From: Erythrobacter sp. 3-20A1M
GTDB taxonomy: Bacteria; Pseudomonadota; Alphaproteobacteria; Sphingomonadales; Sphingomonadaceae
NCBI RefSeq assembly: GCF_018636735.1
Contig: NZ_CP045200.1
Coordinates: 186,001 to 250,000 of the forward strand
Reading direction: 5' to 3'
Length of the DNA: 64,000 nt
The stretch's first letter is position 1. Every line of letters starts with the position of its first letter. The notes beneath the pieces are model-generated. The model was given only the letters and a program-made list of their open reading frames with translations, was not told where the DNA came from and searched no databases. Below are positions 1-7,491 of this stretch, piece after piece. The position numbers and the translations under genes were made by a program.

Positions 1-397
1 CCGTGCCGATCGGGTCGCCCGCATCGGTCACCACGGACAGGCCGATCAGGTCGGCATGGTAGAACTCGCCCTCTTCGAGCGGCGGGAGGGTTTCCCGCGG
101 CACGGTAAGCACCGTGCCCCGCAGCGCTTCGGCGGCATTGCGATCGGCGATCTCGGCGAACCGGGCGATGGCCCCGCCCTTCCCGTCGTCGCGCACTTTC
201 GCAAGGGTCAGCGTGCCGTCGTTGAACCGCTTATGCGGCTTCAGCGATGCGACGCCGTCCTCGCCGAACAGCTTCAGCCGGACCTCGCCCGTCACGCCGT
301 GCGCGCCGGTAACGGCCGCGAGCGTGACGGCGCGGCCAGGAGAATTCCCCTCGCGCCCGTCGGTGGGGTTGGAGGGGGGCCTGGCGGGGCGTGTCAT
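1..397 (-). CDS. rimM: Ribosome maturation factor RimM (3' end outside window)
   Basis: RimM assists 30S maturation by binding S19 around the 16S head. About 132 residues are visible. A poorly conserved, Pro/Gly-rich N-terminal extension (about residues 1-22) is followed by the family signature TGAHGVTGEVR at about 30-40. The sequence EFYHADLIGLSVV just before the window edge is the expected entry to the PRC-barrel domain. The start is the only ATG in frame. It lies 55 bp after rpsP, and that gap holds a perfect hairpin (420-441). The gene follows ffh and rpsP in the same direction, the order usual for this operon, with trmD and rplS expected beyond the edge. Family call is firm; the start is less so because no clear Shine-Dalgarno sequence is seen. 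Confidence 0.9.
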   Translation of the reverse strand, partial: MTRPARPPSNPTDGREGNSPGRAVTLAAVTGAHGVTGEVRLKLFGEDGVASLKPHKRFNDGTLTLAKVRDDGKGGAIARFAEIADRNAAEALRGTVLTVPRETLPPLEEGEFYHADLIGLSVVTDAGDPIGT

Positions 398-419
398 AGC
401 TTCACACGCCCACCCCCGG

Positions 420-441
420 CCCCTCCCGCAAGCGGGAGGGG
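420..441. repeat. Perfect GC-rich palindrome between rpsP and rimM
   Basis: Two 10-nt arms, CCCCTCCCGC and GCGGGAGGGG, are separated by 2 nt, giving a perfect hairpin on either strand. It occupies most of the 55-bp gap between two co-transcribed genes and has no T-tract, so a repetitive extragenic palindrome or an mRNA stability element is more likely than a terminator. No second copy was seen in the window. Confidence 0.7.
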
Positions 442-452
442 AGAGAGGGCCA

Positions 453-935
453 TCAGCCCTCGGCCTTCTCGCCTTCGTCTGCAGTCGCCGCGGTTTCTTC
501 CGCAGCGCCTTCCTGGGCGGCAGGAGCCTCCTCGGCGGCCGCTTCCTCGGCCGGAGCGTTGGCTTCTTCCTCGGCGGCCTTGCGCGCTTCCTCGGCCTCG
601 GCAGCCTTCGTGGCCTTCTCCTCGGCACGTTCCTTGGCCTTCTCGCCCGGCTCGGCCTTGTTCGGGTTGTTGCGCGCGGTGCGCTCTTTCACGCCGGCGG
701 CGTCGAGGAAGCGGGCGACGCGGTCGCTCGGCTGCGCGCCGACGCCCAGCCAGTAACGCGCGCGGTCCTCGTTCAGCTGGACGCGCTTCTCGTCGTCCTT
801 CGCCAGCAGCGGGTTGTAGGTGCCGATCTGTTCCAGATAGGCGCCGTCACGCGGCTTGCGGCTGTCGGCGGCGACGATGCGGTAATAGGGACGCTTCTTC
901 GCGCCACCACGGGAGAGACGGAGGGAAATTGCCAT
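453..935 (-). CDS. rpsP: 30S ribosomal protein S16 with Ala/Glu-rich tail
   Basis: Structural protein of the 30S subunit. Residues 1 to about 82 are a standard S16 domain, beginning [20 protein letters not shown], with IGTYNPL and the [16 protein letters not shown] helix. At 160 aa the protein is almost twice the usual S16 length. From about residue 90 it becomes a low-complexity Ala/Glu/Lys tail, predicted helical and acidic. Such extensions occur in some alphaproteobacteria; their role is not known to me. It is 33 bp downstream of ffh and 55 bp upstream of rimM on the same strand, so one operon is likely. The ATG is preceded by a GGTAACA purine-poor region, but the conserved N-terminus fixes the start. 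Confidence 0.97.
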   Translation of the reverse strand: MAISLRLSRGGAKKRPYYRIVAADSRKPRDGAYLEQIGTYNPLLAKDDEKRVQLNEDRARYWLGVGAQPSDRVARFLDAAGVKERTARNNPNKAEPGEKAKERAEEKATKAAEAEEARKAAEEEANAPAEEAAAEEAPAAQEGAAEETAATADEGEKAEG

Positions 936-968
936 GATGTGTTACCTTTCGATTCTAAACGTCTGAAA

Positions 969-2441
969 TCATTTCTTGGATTTGTTGAGCAGATTGGCGA
1001 GGTCAGCCGACATCGCGTCCTGGCCCCCAGCGCCGCCGGGCAGGCCGGGCATTCCGCCGCCACCCATTCCTCCGGGGCCGCCGGCACCACCCATGCCGCC
1101 GCCACCGCCGAACATTGCGGCGAGGCCCTTGAGCCCGCCCATCTTCTTGATCTGCTTCATCGCGCGCGCCATTTCCTGGTGCATCTTCAGCAGCTTGTTG
1201 ACGTCCTGCACCTGCACGCCGGAACCCGCCGCGACGCGCTTCTTGCGCTTCGCATTCATCAGCGCGGGGTTCGCGCGTTCCTTGCCGGTCATGGAGCCGA
1301 TGATCGCGTCCATGTGGACGAGCACCTTGTCGTCCATCCCGCTCGCCGCCATCGCCGCCTTGGCCTTCTTCATGCCCGGCATCATGCCGGCCAGCATGCC
1401 GAGGCCGCCCATCTTCTGCATCTGGGCCAGCTGCATGCGCAAATCGTTGAGGTCGAACTGCCCCTTCGACATGCGCTTGGCGAGCGCTTCGGCGTCTTCT
1501 TCCTTGATCGTCGCCGCGGCCTTTTCGACCAGACTGACGACGTCGCCCATGCCCAGGATCCGGTCGGCGACCCGCTTAGGGTGAAACGCCTCCAGCGCGT
1601 CGAGCTTCTCGCCCGTGCCCGCGAACTTGATCGGCTTGCCCGTGACCGCGCGCATGGAGAGGGCCGCGCCGCCGCGTGCATCGCCATCCATCCGGGTCAG
1701 GATCACGCCGGTCAGCGGCACCTCGTCGGAGAAGCTCTGCGCGACGTTGACCGCGTCCTGCCCGGTCAGGCTGTCGACCACCAGCAGCACTTCGGTCGGG
1801 GTCGAAACCCCGGCCACCGCCTTCATCTCGGCCATCAGCGCTTCGTCGACATGCAGGCGGCCCGCGGTGTCGAGCATCAGCACATCGGCGTTCTGCAACC
1901 GCGCCGCCTCCATCGCGCGGCGCGCGATATCGACCGGCTGCTGGCCCTCGACGATCGGCAGCGTCGCGACATCGACCTGCGTGCCGAGCACCGCCAGCTG
2001 TTCCTGCGCCGCCGGGCGATTGACGTCGAGCGAGGCCATGAGCGCGCGCTTGCCGTGCTTCTCGCGCAGATAGCGTGCCAGCTTCGCGGTTGTGGTGGTC
2101 TTGCCCGAACCCTGCAGGCCGACCATCATCACGACGACCGGCGGGCGCGCGGCGAGGTTGATATCCTCATGCCCTTCCCCGCCCAGCATCTCGACCAGCT
2201 CGTCGCTGACGATCTTGACCACCTGCTGGCCCGGGGTGACCGAGCGCAGCACGTCCTGGCCCACCGCCTTCTCGGTGACGCGGTCGATGAACTGGCGCGC
2301 GACGGGCAGCGCCACGTCCGCTTCCAGCAGCGCGACCCGCACCTCGCGCATCGCGTCGCGCACATCCTGTTCGCGCAGGGCACCACGCCCGCGGAGGCGG
2401 TCGAAAGTGCCGGTCAGGCGATCGGACAGCGCTTCAAACAT
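969..2441 (-). CDS. ffh: Signal recognition particle GTPase Ffh
   Basis: Ffh is the SRP54 subunit that binds 4.5S RNA and signal sequences and delivers ribosomes to FtsY at the inner membrane. The 490-aa product has the N-terminal four-helix bundle (1-90), the P-loop GLQGSGKTT at 108-116, the DTAGRLHVDEALM and TRMDGDARGG GTPase motifs in the G domain, and a Met-rich M domain after about residue 300 (KMGGLGMLAGMMPGM). The C-terminus is unusually rich in Gly/Met/Pro (about 440-475) before a conventional basic end. First gene of an ffh-rpsP-rimM operon on the minus strand. The start is the only plausible ATG before the conserved MFEALSDRL. Confidence 0.98.
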   Translation of the reverse strand: MFEALSDRLTGTFDRLRGRGALREQDVRDAMREVRVALLEADVALPVARQFIDRVTEKAVGQDVLRSVTPGQQVVKIVSDELVEMLGGEGHEDINLAARPPVVVMMVGLQGSGKTTTTAKLARYLREKHGKRALMASLDVNRPAAQEQLAVLGTQVDVATLPIVEGQQPVDIARRAMEAARLQNADVLMLDTAGRLHVDEALMAEMKAVAGVSTPTEVLLVVDSLTGQDAVNVAQSFSDEVPLTGVILTRMDGDARGGAALSMRAVTGKPIKFAGTGEKLDALEAFHPKRVADRILGMGDVVSLVEKAAATIKEEDAEALAKRMSKGQFDLNDLRMQLAQMQKMGGLGMLAGMMPGMKKAKAAMAASGMDDKVLVHMDAIIGSMTGKERANPALMNAKRKKRVAAGSGVQVQDVNKLLKMHQEMARAMKQIKKMGGLKGLAAMFGGGGGMGGAGGPGGMGGGGMPGLPGGAGGQDAMSADLANLLNKSKK

Positions 2442-2689
2442 CGTGTCTCGTCACTCCAAACGCCGCGAACCCGCAGCAAACGCGAAAAACGCCGGCGGAC
2501 GAAACCTCGTCGGCCAGCGTGCGGGAATATCCCGACTTCATTGCAGTCCACTTTGCCGGACTGTGGTTCTGAACGCCAGCGAAAACGGTGGTGTCGGAGA
2601 ACCGGCGCGCAGCGGACATCAAGTCCGTGAGCACCGGAAGCGGACGACACCGCCGTTTGCAGCAAGTCCAGAGCCGCAGAACGGTGAAG

Positions 2690-2765
<76 letters not shown>

Positions 2766-2888
2766 AAATCACTTGTCTTGCGCGGCGCCCTGGGAGGCAC
2801 CGCCCTTGCGGGAAGCGGCCTTTAGAAAGGCGCACCGCCCAATGCAAGCCTTATATCGTTGCAAGTTCCAGATCGGCGACGAACGCGA

Positions 2889-3218
2889 TCAGGTTTCGTC
2901 GTCGCCTTCGTCGTCGCCCTTGCCCTTCGACACGCCGAGATCGTCGTCGCCGCCCAGATCGACTTCGTTGTCGGGCGAATCGTCGTCCTCGTCGATGTCT
3001 TCCAGATCGTCGTCGGCCAGATCGGAATCGGCCTCCGCGTCCTTCTTCTTCTTCTCGTCTTCCTCGAACGGGATCGGCTGCTTCGACTTCAGCACGGGCT
3101 CGGGATCCCATTCCTCACCGCATTCGATGCAGGTGACGGGATCGTCCTTGCCCAGGTCGTAGAAACGCGTTCCGCATTTGGGGCAGCTACGCTTCGTGCC
3201 CCATTCCGGCTTTGCCAT
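2889..3218 (-). CDS. TIGR02300-type zinc-ribbon protein with acidic tail
   Basis: A 109-aa protein of unknown function in a family found across alphaproteobacteria. Residues 12-33 form a zinc ribbon with CPKC and CIEC pairs (C12, C15, C30, C33). From about residue 55 the chain is almost wholly Asp/Glu with a few Lys, so it is predicted disordered and strongly negative. The chosen ATG is preceded by GAGGAAGATAAC, a good Shine-Dalgarno site at normal spacing. A longer in-frame extension upstream has no such site and unlike composition, so I exclude it. The architecture (metal ribbon plus acidic tail) suggests contact with nucleic-acid machinery, but that is inference. Confidence 0.88.
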   Translation of the reverse strand: MAKPEWGTKRSCPKCGTRFYDLGKDDPVTCIECGEEWDPEPVLKSKQPIPFEEDEKKKKDAEADSDLADDDLEDIDEDDDSPDNEVDLGGDDDLGVSKGKGDDEGDDET

Positions 3219-3365
3219 GTTATCTTCCTCGTGCGGGCGCGGCTTGTTCGCCGCCCCTCGTGCAATTGAATTCGAATACGGGTTCGATGTGGAGGCGCAG
3301 GCGCCCCGAATCAAGCGTGGCGCGCGCCTTGCCACGCGGCCCCTGCGGTGTCAAAGCCGCGCGCC

Positions 3366-4688
3366 ATGCACGCCGCCCCCCTGCCCCGCCGCTTCGCCCC
3401 TTCCAATCCGCTGACCGGGCGCATCCGCGTGCCGGGCGACAAGTCGATCAGCCACCGCTCGCTGATGTTCGGGGCGCTCGCGATCGGAGAGACGCGCGTG
3501 ACCGGCCTGCTGGAGGGGGAGGACGTGCTCGCCACCGCCGCCGCGCTGCGTGCCATGGGCGCGCAGGTGGAGCGCGGTGAGGACGGCACCTGGTCGATCC
3601 GCGGCGTGGGCGTCGGCGGCCTGCTGCAACCGCGCACCGCGATCGAGATGGGCAATAGCGGGACGTCGACCCGGCTGCTGATGGGCCTGATCGCCAGCCA
3701 CGGCATTACCGCGACTTTCACCGGCGATGCCAGCCTGTCGAAGCGACCGATGAACCGCGTGATAGAGCCGCTTTCGCGCATGGGTGCGCAGTTCCACGGC
3801 GCGCCCGGCGGAACGCTGCCTCTGACGATGGAGGGCATGACCCCCGCCATCCCGATCGAATACCGCCTGCCCGTCGCATCGGCGCAGGTGAAGAGTGCGG
3901 TGCTGCTCGCAGGGCTCAACACGCCGGGTATCACCGGCGTGATCGAGCCGGTGCCGACGCGCGACCACACCGAGCGGATGCTGAAAGGCTTCGGCGCGGC
4001 GATCGAGGTCGAGGAAACGGGGGGCGAGCGCACGATCCGGCTGACCGGAGAAGCGGATCTTTCACCGCAGACGATCGAGGTGCCGGGCGACCCCTCCTCC
4101 GCCGCGTTCTTCATCGTCGCCGCGACGCTGGTCGAGGGAAGCGACCTGACGATCGAAAATGTCGGCCTCAATCCCACGCGCGCCGGCCTGATCGCGGTCC
4201 TGCGCGAGATGGGAGCCGATATCGAGGAGCTCGACCGGCGCGACGTCGGCGGGGAGCCGGTCGCCGACCTGCGCGTGCGCCACGCGGCGCTGACGGGGAT
4301 CGAGGTCGACCCCGCCCTCGCCCCCAGCATGATCGACGAATTTCCCGTGCTGTTCGTCGCCGCCGCGCTGGCGCGGGGCACCACCCGCACCACCGGGCTG
4401 GAGGAACTGCGGGTGAAGGAAAGCGACCGCCTGACCGCCATGGCCACCGCGCTGGCGGCCATCGGCGCGCGGGTGGAGGAAACGCCGGACGGCCTCGTCA
4501 TAGAGGGGACCGGCGGCGAGCCTCTGCCCGGCGGCGGCCCCGTCGCCACCCATCTCGACCACCGCATCGCCATGAGCATGGCGGTCGCGGGGCTTGCCAG
4601 CCGCCAAGGGGTGGAGGTGGACGACACCCGCCCGATCGCAACCAGCTTCCCGAGTTTCGAGGCGCTGCTGGCCGAGGCATCGGCATGA
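3366..4688 (+). CDS. aroA: 3-phosphoshikimate 1-carboxyvinyltransferase (class II EPSP synthase)
   Basis: Catalyses the sixth shikimate-pathway step, joining PEP to shikimate-3-phosphate. From the ATG at 3366 it is 440 aa; a GTG 18 nt upstream is also in frame. Visible motifs are GDKSISHRS (24-32), GNSGTSTRL (96-104), [10 protein letters not shown] and RDHTE (199-203). RDHTE and the SISHR form are class II signatures; class I enzymes carry GNAGTAMR instead. Class II enzymes are often naturally less sensitive to glyphosate, but this was not tested here. The stop overlaps the next gene (ATGA), starting a tightly coupled set aroA, membrane protein, cmk, membrane protein. Confidence 0.96.
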   Translation: MHAAPLPRRFAPSNPLTGRIRVPGDKSISHRSLMFGALAIGETRVTGLLEGEDVLATAAALRAMGAQVERGEDGTWSIRGVGVGGLLQPRTAIEMGNSGTSTRLLMGLIASHGITATFTGDASLSKRPMNRVIEPLSRMGAQFHGAPGGTLPLTMEGMTPAIPIEYRLPVASAQVKSAVLLAGLNTPGITGVIEPVPTRDHTERMLKGFGAAIEVEETGGERTIRLTGEADLSPQTIEVPGDPSSAAFFIVAATLVEGSDLTIENVGLNPTRAGLIAVLREMGADIEELDRRDVGGEPVADLRVRHAALTGIEVDPALAPSMIDEFPVLFVAAALARGTTRTTGLEELRVKESDRLTAMATALAAIGARVEETPDGLVIEGTGGEPLPGGGPVATHLDHRIAMSMAVAGLASRQGVEVDDTRPIATSFPSFEALLAEASA

Positions 4689-4954
4689 CCAACCTCGACA
4701 TCTACACGATCGTCGGCTTTGCCGGGATGGCCTGCATCATCGCCGCCTATGCCTATCTGACCTGGCAGCCGAAGCCGAACCCGTTCGTGCTGCACGGCAC
4801 CAATCTGGCAGGCGCGGCGCTGCTCACCGTATCGCTGCTGGTCCACACCAACTGGCCGTCGCTGGTGCTGGAGGGCTTCTGGGCCGCGATCGCGATCTAC
4901 GGCCTGGTCAAGGCGATCCGCACCGGGCGCAAGGGGCAGGAGCGCGAGGCATGA
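4685..4954 (+). CDS. Small membrane protein (CBU_0592-like)
   Basis: An 89-aa hydrophobic protein of unknown function. It has three likely membrane helices: about 7-26 ([19 protein letters not shown]), 38-55 and 60-77, and a short basic C-terminus ([10 protein letters not shown]). The pattern resembles the CBU_0592-type membrane protein family; that assignment is from memory of the family and is moderate. It overlaps aroA by ATGA at its start and cmk by ATGA at its end, so it is translationally coupled to both, yet nothing in it suggests a part in shikimate or CMP metabolism. Confidence 0.8.
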   Translation: MTNLDIYTIVGFAGMACIIAAYAYLTWQPKPNPFVLHGTNLAGAALLTVSLLVHTNWPSLVLEGFWAAIAIYGLVKAIRTGRKGQEREA

Positions 4955-5577
4955 TCATCGCCGTCGACGGACCGACCGCCAGTGGCAAGGGCACCATCGC
5001 CAAGGCACTGGCCGCGCATTTCGGGCTGCCGCATCTCGACACCGGCCTGCTCTACCGCGCGGTGGGCTGGCAGGTCTTCCTCGAAGGTGGCAACCCGGAC
5101 GACGGGGGCGACGCGCTGGCCGCGTGCGGCTTCCCCGATGGGCTGCTGGCCGACCCCGAATTGCGGACCGAGCGGGTCGGCGGTCTCGCCAGCCGCGTCT
5201 CGATCCATACCGGCGTTCGCCAGGCGCTGTTCGAGCGCCAGCGCAGCTTCGCCACGCAGGAAGGCGGCGCGGTGCTCGACGGGCGCGATATCGGCACCGT
5301 TATCGCGCCAGATGCCGAGGTGAAGCTGTTCATCACCGCCAGCACGCAGGCGCGCGCGGAGCGCCGCTGGGCCGAGATGCGCGGGCGCGGGCAGGACGTC
5401 TCGCTGGAGGACATCGTCGCCGATCTGGAGGCGCGCGACCGGCGCGACCGCAGCCGCGCCGTCGCCCCGCTGGCCCCCGCGCCCGACGCGCAGGTGATCG
5501 ACACCACCGCGCTCGACCGCGATCAGGCGATCCGCTTCACCATCGAGGCGGTCGAAACCGCGATCCGCGGCGAGTGA
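4951..5577 (+). CDS. cmk: Cytidylate kinase
   Basis: Phosphorylates CMP and dCMP using ATP, in the cytoplasm. The 208-aa sequence has the P-loop GPTASGKGT at 7-15, HLDTGLLYRAVGW, GRDIGTVIAPDAEVKLFITAS in the middle, and ARDRRDRSRAVAPL in the lid region. The length is normal for a short Cmk. Start and stop both overlap neighbours (ATGA with the upstream membrane-protein gene, GTGA with the next gene). aroA-cmk-rpsA proximity is common in bacteria, and rpsA is indeed 1.9 kb downstream here, separated by two unrelated genes. Confidence 0.96.
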   Translation: MIIAVDGPTASGKGTIAKALAAHFGLPHLDTGLLYRAVGWQVFLEGGNPDDGGDALAACGFPDGLLADPELRTERVGGLASRVSIHTGVRQALFERQRSFATQEGGAVLDGRDIGTVIAPDAEVKLFITASTQARAERRWAEMRGRGQDVSLEDIVADLEARDRRDRSRAVAPLAPAPDAQVIDTTALDRDQAIRFTIEAVETAIRGE

Positions 5578-6197
5578 CGACGGCGAGAGGCCCCTCGTCC
5601 AGACGATTGTGGCTCCTCACCGCGGTATGGGCCGTCGCGCTGATCTGGTCCGGATGGGCGCCCTACGACCGGGCGACATGGTGGATGAAGGTCGCGCCGG
5701 CGCTGATCGCGCTCCCGGTCCTGTGGACCACGCGGCGGCGCTTCCCGCTCACGACGCTAGCACTGGTGCTGATCGGCCTGCACGGCCTCGTCCTGATGCT
5801 CGGCGGAGCCTACACCTACGCGCGCGTTCCGGCAGGTTTCGCGGTGCAGGACTCGCTGGGCCTCGCGCGCAATCCCTACGACCGGTTCGGCCACCTGATG
5901 CAGGGCTTCGTCCCCGCCATCGTCTTTCGCGAATTGCTGCTGCGCCTTAGCGCGCTGGGCCGCGGAACCCTGCTCACCGTGCTCGTGCTCGCCTGCTGCC
6001 TCGCGGTCAGCGCCTCCTACGAACTGATAGAGTTCGGTGCGGCCATGGCACTAGGCCAAGGCGCGGACGAGTTCCTCGGGACGCAGGGCGACCCGTGGGA
6101 TACCCAGTGGGACATGCTGATGTGCCTGGTCGGCGCGGCGGCGGCCCTGCTGTTCCTGTCGCGCCCGCATGACCGGCAATTGGCGCGGCTGACCTGA
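5574..6197 (+). CDS. DUF2238 (YjdF-type) membrane protein
   Basis: A 207-aa integral membrane protein of unknown function. Five or six hydrophobic helices are visible, with the conserved NPYDRFGHLMQGFVPAI stretch in the centre and GDPWDTQWDMLMCLVGA near the end, both typical of the DUF2238/YjdF family. The GTG start overlaps the cmk stop (GTGA), which fixes it well. It ends 18 bp from the convergent EAL gene. Confidence 0.87.
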   Translation: MTTARGPSSRRLWLLTAVWAVALIWSGWAPYDRATWWMKVAPALIALPVLWTTRRRFPLTTLALVLIGLHGLVLMLGGAYTYARVPAGFAVQDSLGLARNPYDRFGHLMQGFVPAIVFRELLLRLSALGRGTLLTVLVLACCLAVSASYELIEFGAAMALGQGADEFLGTQGDPWDTQWDMLMCLVGAAAALLFLSRPHDRQLARLT

Positions 6198-6215
6198 CTT
6201 GCGCCCGCGGTTCCG

Positions 6216-6980
6216 TCAGGCGACGGCGGCGTAGCTTTCCACAGGGCCGATCGCGGGCAATTCGCGAAAACCCGGGCGGGCGAAGTGATAGCCCTGCAGA
6301 TAGCGCACGCCCAGCACCCGCAGCGTCTCGTATTCTGCGGCCGTCTCGATCCCCTCGGCGATCACCGCGATGCCCAGCGAGCGCGCCATGCGCACCACGC
6401 CTTCCACGATCAGGCGGCGCGGGCGCGAGGCATCGATACCGCGCACCAGTTCCATATCGAGCTTCAGGTAGTCGGTCTGGATGCCCGCGAGCAGGCCCAG
6501 CCCCGCATAGCCCGCGCCGAAATCGTCGATCGCGGTACCGAAGCCCATGTTCTGGTACGTCTCGATGATCAGCTTCACATGGTCGGTGTCGGCCATGTGC
6601 TCGTCCTCGGTGAATTCGAAAATCAGCCGATCCGTGGGGAAGCCGCAAGCGCGGGCGGTCTTCAGCGTCAGCTGGATACAGGCAAGCGGCGAATAGACCG
6701 CATTGGGCAGGAAATTGATCGAAAGCTTCGCATCCGTGTCCATAATGCCAGCGGCCACCGCACCTTCGATCGCGGCGACGCGGCATTTCTGGTCGAAGGC
6801 GTAGCGGTTGTCGGCATGAACGCGGGAGAGGACGCTGTGCGCGCTTGCCCCGTCGGCCCCGCGAACCAGCGCCTCGTACGCGAAAGGCGCACCGGTTTCG
6901 CAATCGACGATGGGCTGGAACGCCATCGCGATATCGAACGCGTGGTCTTCCCCGCGACAACCTTGACACCCAGTAACCAT
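6216..6980 (-). CDS. EAL-domain cyclic-di-GMP phosphodiesterase
   Basis: Stand-alone EAL domain, 254 aa, predicted to hydrolyse c-di-GMP to pGpG in the cytoplasm. Catalytic elements all appear intact: EAL at 36-38, the Asn in SINFLPNA, FEFTED, AIDDFGAGYAGL, YLKLDMELVRGID and VIAEGIET. There is no GGDEF, PAS or membrane segment. A short Cys motif, CQGC at 5-8, precedes the domain and could bind metal or be redox-active; this is speculative. The ATG at 6980 is preceded by AGGAGACGAAG, an excellent ribosome site, so the long in-frame extension upstream is rejected. A 13-bp palindrome CGATA-AAA-TATCG sits at 7016-7028, within its leader. Confidence 0.93.
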   Translation of the reverse strand: MVTGCQGCRGEDHAFDIAMAFQPIVDCETGAPFAYEALVRGADGASAHSVLSRVHADNRYAFDQKCRVAAIEGAVAAGIMDTDAKLSINFLPNAVYSPLACIQLTLKTARACGFPTDRLIFEFTEDEHMADTDHVKLIIETYQNMGFGTAIDDFGAGYAGLGLLAGIQTDYLKLDMELVRGIDASRPRRLIVEGVVRMARSLGIAVIAEGIETAAEYETLRVLGVRYLQGYHFARPGFRELPAIGPVESYAAVA

Positions 6981-7015
6981 CTTCGTCTCCTGTCGGTCGC
7001 GGATTAATCGCCAGT

Positions 7016-7028
7016 CGATAAAATATCG
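7016..7028. promoter_or_regulatory. Short palindrome upstream of the EAL gene
   Basis: CGATA and TATCG flank AAA, 36-48 bp before the EAL-gene ATG. It could be an operator or a chance match; no second copy was found near other genes. Confidence 0.25.
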
Positions 7029-7095
7029 TGAACGCTGGCATTTTCGCCTCCAGCCGACCCTTTGCGGCCACCGGCGCGGAACGATATGGCGCGCC

Positions 7096-7236
7096 TGTCC
7101 TACCCTTCCGCTTTCCACTATGCGGATCGGCGATGCAGTCTTGTGCTCCCTCCTTTTCAAACGCTCTCTTGCCGGGCCATTGGGCGGGTTCGATTTCCCG
7201 CCCAAGGCACTGTTCCATGTGTTCCATCGTGTAGGA
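7096..7236 (+). repeat. Dispersed 141-nt structured element, copy 1
   Basis: Copy 1 of an element also present at 21254-21394. It begins TGTCCTAC and ends GTGTAGGA, so its ends can pair (TCCTAC with GTAGGA). A strong hairpin, TTGGGCGGG/CCCGCCCAA with an 8-nt loop, lies at 7180-7205. It is followed by the block CACTGTTCCATGTGTTCC and onward to the end, which matches copy 2 at 28 of 29 positions. The middle is pyrimidine-rich, including CTCCCTCCTTTTC. The orientation given assumes transcription toward rpsA; the opposite strand would place it in the EAL-gene leader. Whether it is an RNA, a mobile miniature element or a protein-binding site is not decided. Confidence 0.6.
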
Positions 7237-7430
7237 TTCGGATAGCCAGCAGCGCTACCTTTCCGCTTGCCAAATCGGCCCGTTTTGCCTATGTGCGCGC
7301 CCGTCCGACGGACGCTTTCCTGACCGATGCCCGTTAGCCGCTGGCGCACTCACGCGCCGCCGCATCGCATTTCGGCCAGGGTGGCGCGCCCGAGGGCCTT
7401 CGCCACGGCATCCGGCCCGGCGGAGAGTCT

Positions 7431-7460
7431 GGCCACAAGACCCCGGTAAAACCGGTGGCC
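7431..7460 (+). promoter_or_regulatory. Stem-loop in the rpsA leader
   Basis: GGCCA (7431-7435) can pair with TGGCC (7456-7460), enclosing CCGGT-AAA-ACCGG (7443-7455). The structure ends about 30 nt before the rpsA ATG. Leaders of S1 genes can mediate autogenous control, so a role there is possible but only inferred. Confidence 0.35.
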
Positions 7461-7491
7461 GGAAATGACTGAAACAGGACTGAACCCCATT

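Larger units (their letters stand above)
6981..7491. other. 511-bp divergent intergenic region, EAL gene to rpsA
   Basis: No convincing protein gene. In order it holds the EAL ribosome site, the short palindrome CGATA-AAA-TATCG (7016-7028), the 141-nt repeated element (7096-7236), a GTGGCG/CGCCAC hairpin (7381-7406) and a stem-loop just before rpsA (7431-7460). Promoters for the two divergent genes should lie here but I cannot place them with confidence. Confidence 0.7.

Noticed and set aside
114-2630. Open frame of about 838 codons on the plus strand opposite ffh and rpsP
   Set aside because: Antisense to conserved genes and no family resemblance; a GC-driven artefact.
7028-7234. 68-codon plus-strand open frame upstream of rpsA
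   Set aside because: Overlaps the 141-nt element, lacks a ribosome site, and copy 2 of the element does not preserve the frame.
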